From an uncultured Kiloniellales bacterium (GTDB lineage: Bacteria > Pseudomonadota > Alphaproteobacteria > Kiloniellales > JAKSDN01), in assembly GCA_937974415.1 (NCBI GenBank), contig CALJXB010000266.1, positions 1 through 6,492 on the forward strand: a DNA stretch of 6,492 nucleotides. Reading direction: 5' to 3'. Both the position numbers and the translations under genes were made by a program. Positions 5,114 to 6,492 of the stretch are shown one piece after another. The stretch's first letter is position 1. Each line of letters begins with the position of its first letter. The notes beneath the pieces are model-generated. The model ran no database searches. It saw nothing but the letters and a program-made list of their open reading frames with translations, and was not told the DNA's origin.

Positions 5114-6492
5114 ATGGGTCTTTCCGCTCTCTGCATCAAGCGCCCCGTCCTGGCCACGGTCCTCAGCCTGGTGGTGATCCTGGTCGGCCTGGTCTCCTAC
5201 CAGCGCTTGACGATCCGGGAGTACCCGGAGATCGACGAGCCGACGGTGAGCGTGACCACGACCTACCGCGGCGCCTCCGCCGACATCATCGAGACCCAAA
5301 TCACCACCATCATCGAAGATTCGATCTCCGGCATCGAAGGCATCAAGACCATCAAGTCGGTGAGCCGCGAAGGCGAGAGCGAGATCACCGTCACCTTCCG
5401 CCTCGAGCGCGACCCGGACGATGCCGCGGCCGAGGTCCGCGACCGGGTCGGGCGGGTGCGCGCCGACCTGCCGGACGATATCGACGAGCCGGTGATCGCC
5501 AAGGTCGAGGCCAACTCGGACCCCATCATCTGGATCGCGTTTTCCAGCAACCGCCACACCACGGCCCAGCTCACCGACTACGTCGACCGCTTCGTGATCG
5601 ACCAGATCAAGCGCATCGACGGGGTTGCCGACGCCATCATCTTCGCCGAGCGGCGCTATGCCATGCGGATCTGGCTCGACGCCATGGCCATGGCGGCCCA
5701 CAGCATCACGACCCAGGACGTCGAAGATGCCCTCGAGCGGCAGAACCAGGAGATTCCCGGCGGCCGGGTGCAGAGCCGCGAGCGCGAATTCACGGTCCGC
5801 AACGAGAGCGACCTGCGCACGGTCGCCCAGTTCAACGACCTGATAATTCGGGTCGACGGCGACTATCTCCTGCGGGTGCGTGATGTCGGGCGCGCCGTCC
5901 TGGGCGTCGAGGAAGACCGTCAGGTCGCCCGTTTCAACGGCATCGACGCGGTCGCGATCGGCGTCGTGCGGCAATCGGTCGCCAACCCCTTGCAGATCTC
6001 CAAGGAGCTGAGCGAGCTCCTGCCGGCCATCCAGGACCGGGTGCCGGACGGCATGCGGATCGATCTGGCTTATGACAGCTCGGTCTTCATCGATGCCTCG
6101 ATCGACAACGTTTACATGACCTTGATCGAGGCGGCGGTCCTGGTGCTGTTGGTGATCCTGTTTTTCCTGCGCTCGCTGCGCGCCGTACTGATACCGATGG
6201 TCACCATCCCGGTCTCGCTGATCGGCACCGGCTTCGTCATGTGGGTGCTGGGCTTTTCCGTCAACACCCTCACCTTGCTCTCCATGGTGCTGGCGATCGG
6301 CCTGGTGGTGGACGACGCCATCGTCATGCTGGAGAACATCTACCGGCACATCGAACGGGGGCTGCATCCCATCCGGGCCGCGCTCCGGGGCGCCCGGGAG
6401 ATCCAGTTCGCGATCATCGCCACCACCGTCGCCCTGGCCGCGGTCTTCGTGCCGGTCGCCTTCATGGCGGGGCGGACCGGCCGCCTGTTCGT
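5114..6492 (+). CDS. AcrB-like RND efflux permease (HAE1 family), 3' end beyond the window
   Basis: An open reading frame with no stop before the right edge; 459 complete codons of an expected 1030-1050. It encodes the inner-membrane proton-driven pump. TM1 follows IKRPVLATV (8-16). The porter domain opens with REYPEIDEPTVSV and contains YRGASADIIE and the ALERQNQEIPGGR segment. TM2 (about 335-353), TM3 (about 358-378) and TM4 follow. TM4 carries GLVVDDAIVMLEN, with D400 and D401 matching the AcrB Asp407-Asp408 proton relay; heavy-metal (HME) pumps have a different pattern here, so this is the HAE1 multidrug class. The start of TM5 (FAIIATTVALAAVFVPVAFM) is visible near the edge. The ATG at 5114 has a G-run (5096-5101) about 12 bases upstream as a likely ribosome site. 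The gene follows the adaptor stop by 26 bases. The matching outer-membrane factor is not in view and could be downstream or elsewhere. The long antisense frame here is a GC shadow. Confidence 0.96.
   Translation, partial: MGLSALCIKRPVLATVLSLVVILVGLVSYQRLTIREYPEIDEPTVSVTTTYRGASADIIETQITTIIEDSISGIEGIKTIKSVSREGESEITVTFRLERDPDDAAAEVRDRVGRVRADLPDDIDEPVIAKVEANSDPIIWIAFSSNRHTTAQLTDYVDRFVIDQIKRIDGVADAIIFAERRYAMRIWLDAMAMAAHSITTQDVEDALERQNQEIPGGRVQSREREFTVRNESDLRTVAQFNDLIIRVDGDYLLRVRDVGRAVLGVEEDRQVARFNGIDAVAIGVVRQSVANPLQISKELSELLPAIQDRVPDGMRIDLAYDSSVFIDASIDNVYMTLIEAAVLVLLVILFFLRSLRAVLIPMVTIPVSLIGTGFVMWVLGFSVNTLTLLSMVLAIGLVVDDAIVMLENIYRHIERGLHPIRAALRGAREIQFAIIATTVALAAVFVPVAFMAGRTGRLF

Noticed and set aside
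4946..6367. A 473-codon minus-strand open frame opposite the RND permease
   Set aside because: Its translation is low-complexity Asp/His/Gln/Arg-rich, and the plus strand encodes an unmistakable AcrB-like protein. It is a GC shadow.
5114..6492. Heavy-metal (CzcA/CusA-type) exporter, tempting because of the His-rich neighbours
   Set aside because: TM4 reads GLVVDDAIV with the Asp-Asp pair of the HAE1 multidrug class, and the adaptor has no His/Met-rich metal-binding extension.

Overview
The window looks like a high-GC alphaproteobacterial chromosome fragment, probably from a Rhodospirillales-like lineage. The clues are strong G/C third-position bias, GTG starts, and the protein families present. 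The lineage is inferred from composition and protein style, not from a marker gene. I see no RNA gene, insertion sequence, CRISPR array or sign of recent transfer. Every gene belongs to a recognisable family.

Layout. (1) Positions 1-2626 are minus strand, read right to left. An OmpR-family response regulator (1904-2626) overlaps an EnvZ-type membrane histidine kinase (393-1907) by four bases. A YcgN/UPF0260 cysteine-cluster protein follows (329 down to the window edge) and is cut off there. (2) Divergent from the regulator is a small secreted His-rich protein of the LTXXQ (Spy/CpxP-like) type (2816-3337). The 189-base gap between them holds a tandem GTGTAAC repeat that suits an OmpR-type operator, and two abutting perfect palindromes. 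(3) A strong GC-rich stem-loop (3358-3391) separates the convergent LTXXQ gene and a YhfA-like OsmC gene (3402-3824, minus). (4) Divergent from osmC is an RND efflux operon: a periplasmic adaptor (3978-5087) and then an AcrB-like HAE1 permease (5114 to the window end, about 44% of a normal-length protein present). The permease reading frame stays open to the right edge.

How they may work together. The two-component system and the LTXXQ protein have the arrangement of an envelope-stress module: sensor kinase, regulator, and a divergent periplasmic chaperone or metal-binding effector. Both the kinase's presumed periplasmic loop (an H-D-H-D-H-D run) and the LTXXQ protein's N-terminus are rich in potential metal ligands. 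The most interesting idea here is therefore a metal-responsive envelope stress pair. The RND pump carries the Asp-Asp TM4 signature of the multidrug (HAE1) class rather than that of the heavy-metal class, so it should not be folded into the metal story without evidence. I do not see a clearly novel system. The non-obvious signals are regulatory DNA and the His/Asp-rich sensor loop.
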